Shown one piece after another: positions 23,419 through 23,436 of a stretch of 23,436 bases of DNA (position 1 is the stretch's first letter; each line of letters opens with the position of its first letter). Position numbers and translations under genes: made by a program. Source of the stretch: an uncultured Bacilli bacterium (GTDB taxonomy: Bacteria > Bacillota_I > Bacilli_A > RF39 > UBA660); NCBI GenBank assembly GCA_910589335.1, contig CAJUTW010000022.1:1-23436 (forward strand), in the 5' to 3' direction. A model generated the notes under the pieces. The model ran no database searches. It saw only the letters and a list, made by a program, of their open reading frames with translations, and was not told where the DNA came from.

Positions 23419-23436
23419 CTTTACAAACAAAAAAAA

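Noticed and set aside
1..23436. Insertion sequence, prophage, tRNA or rRNA genes
   Set aside because: No transposase, integrase, phage structural gene, tRNA cloverleaf or rRNA sequence was recognised on either strand.

Overview
The window is AT-rich, uses short intergenic gaps and intrinsic terminators with long U-tracts, and carries Gram-positive style ribosome binding sites (GGAGG, or GGTGAT matching the other end of the anti-SD). Gene content (TsaB/TsaD/TsaE, TldD/TldE, XRE regulators, a FIST protein, FucO-type alcohol dehydrogenase, a 2303-residue Ig-repeat surface protein with a C-terminal membrane anchor instead of LPXTG) suggests a low-GC Bacillota, plausibly a gut member of the Bacilli/Mycoplasmatota-related lineages. 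That placement is inference. UGA is read as stop: the long genes contain many Trp codons, all TGG where read, and two genes end in ATGA overlaps.

Layout. 1-870: a decayed area with a truncated SsuC/TauC-type ABC permease fragment (+), a head-to-head homologous scrap on the other strand, and a pnuC-like vitamin transporter broken by an in-frame TGA and by loss of its C-terminal helix. 911-4537 (all -): a run of small metabolic genes: a 50-residue coiled-coil ORF, a VOC/glyoxalase protein, a phosphoribosyltransferase-like protein, a stand-alone YqfO/Nif3-insert-type domain, a cupin, a D-2-hydroxyacid dehydrogenase homologue and an RBBP9/YdeN-like serine hydrolase. Three of these carry substitutions at canonical metal, PRPP or catalytic positions. 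4593-11725: a single 6.9-kb surface-protein gene with a clear promoter and two successive terminators. It reads signal peptide, NPCBM-like domain, a possible Cys-His-Asp transglutaminase-like region, TPR-like segment, a duplicated beta-sandwich plus F5/8C module, ten Ig-like repeats and a membrane anchor.

11779-14437: a secreted protein of unknown function beside a membrane-spanning XRE regulator (both -), divergent from a regulator with two XRE domains (+). This is the best candidate for an undescribed signalling unit. 14432-18000 (-): a DapB-fold dehydrogenase resembling 2,4-diaminopentanoate dehydrogenase, then separately a two-gene operon pairing a lactaldehyde reductase (FucO-like) with a stand-alone FIST sensor-domain protein. 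18049-20680 (-): tsaE-tsaB-rimI joined by 4-nt overlaps, then tsaD from its own promoter; together these make most of the tRNA t6A machinery. 20718-23418 (-): tldD-tldE, a zinc protease pair overlapping by one base. The tsaE and tldD promoters share a compact layout in which the upstream terminator, an extended -10 box, the ribosome binding site and the ATG follow each other almost without spacer.
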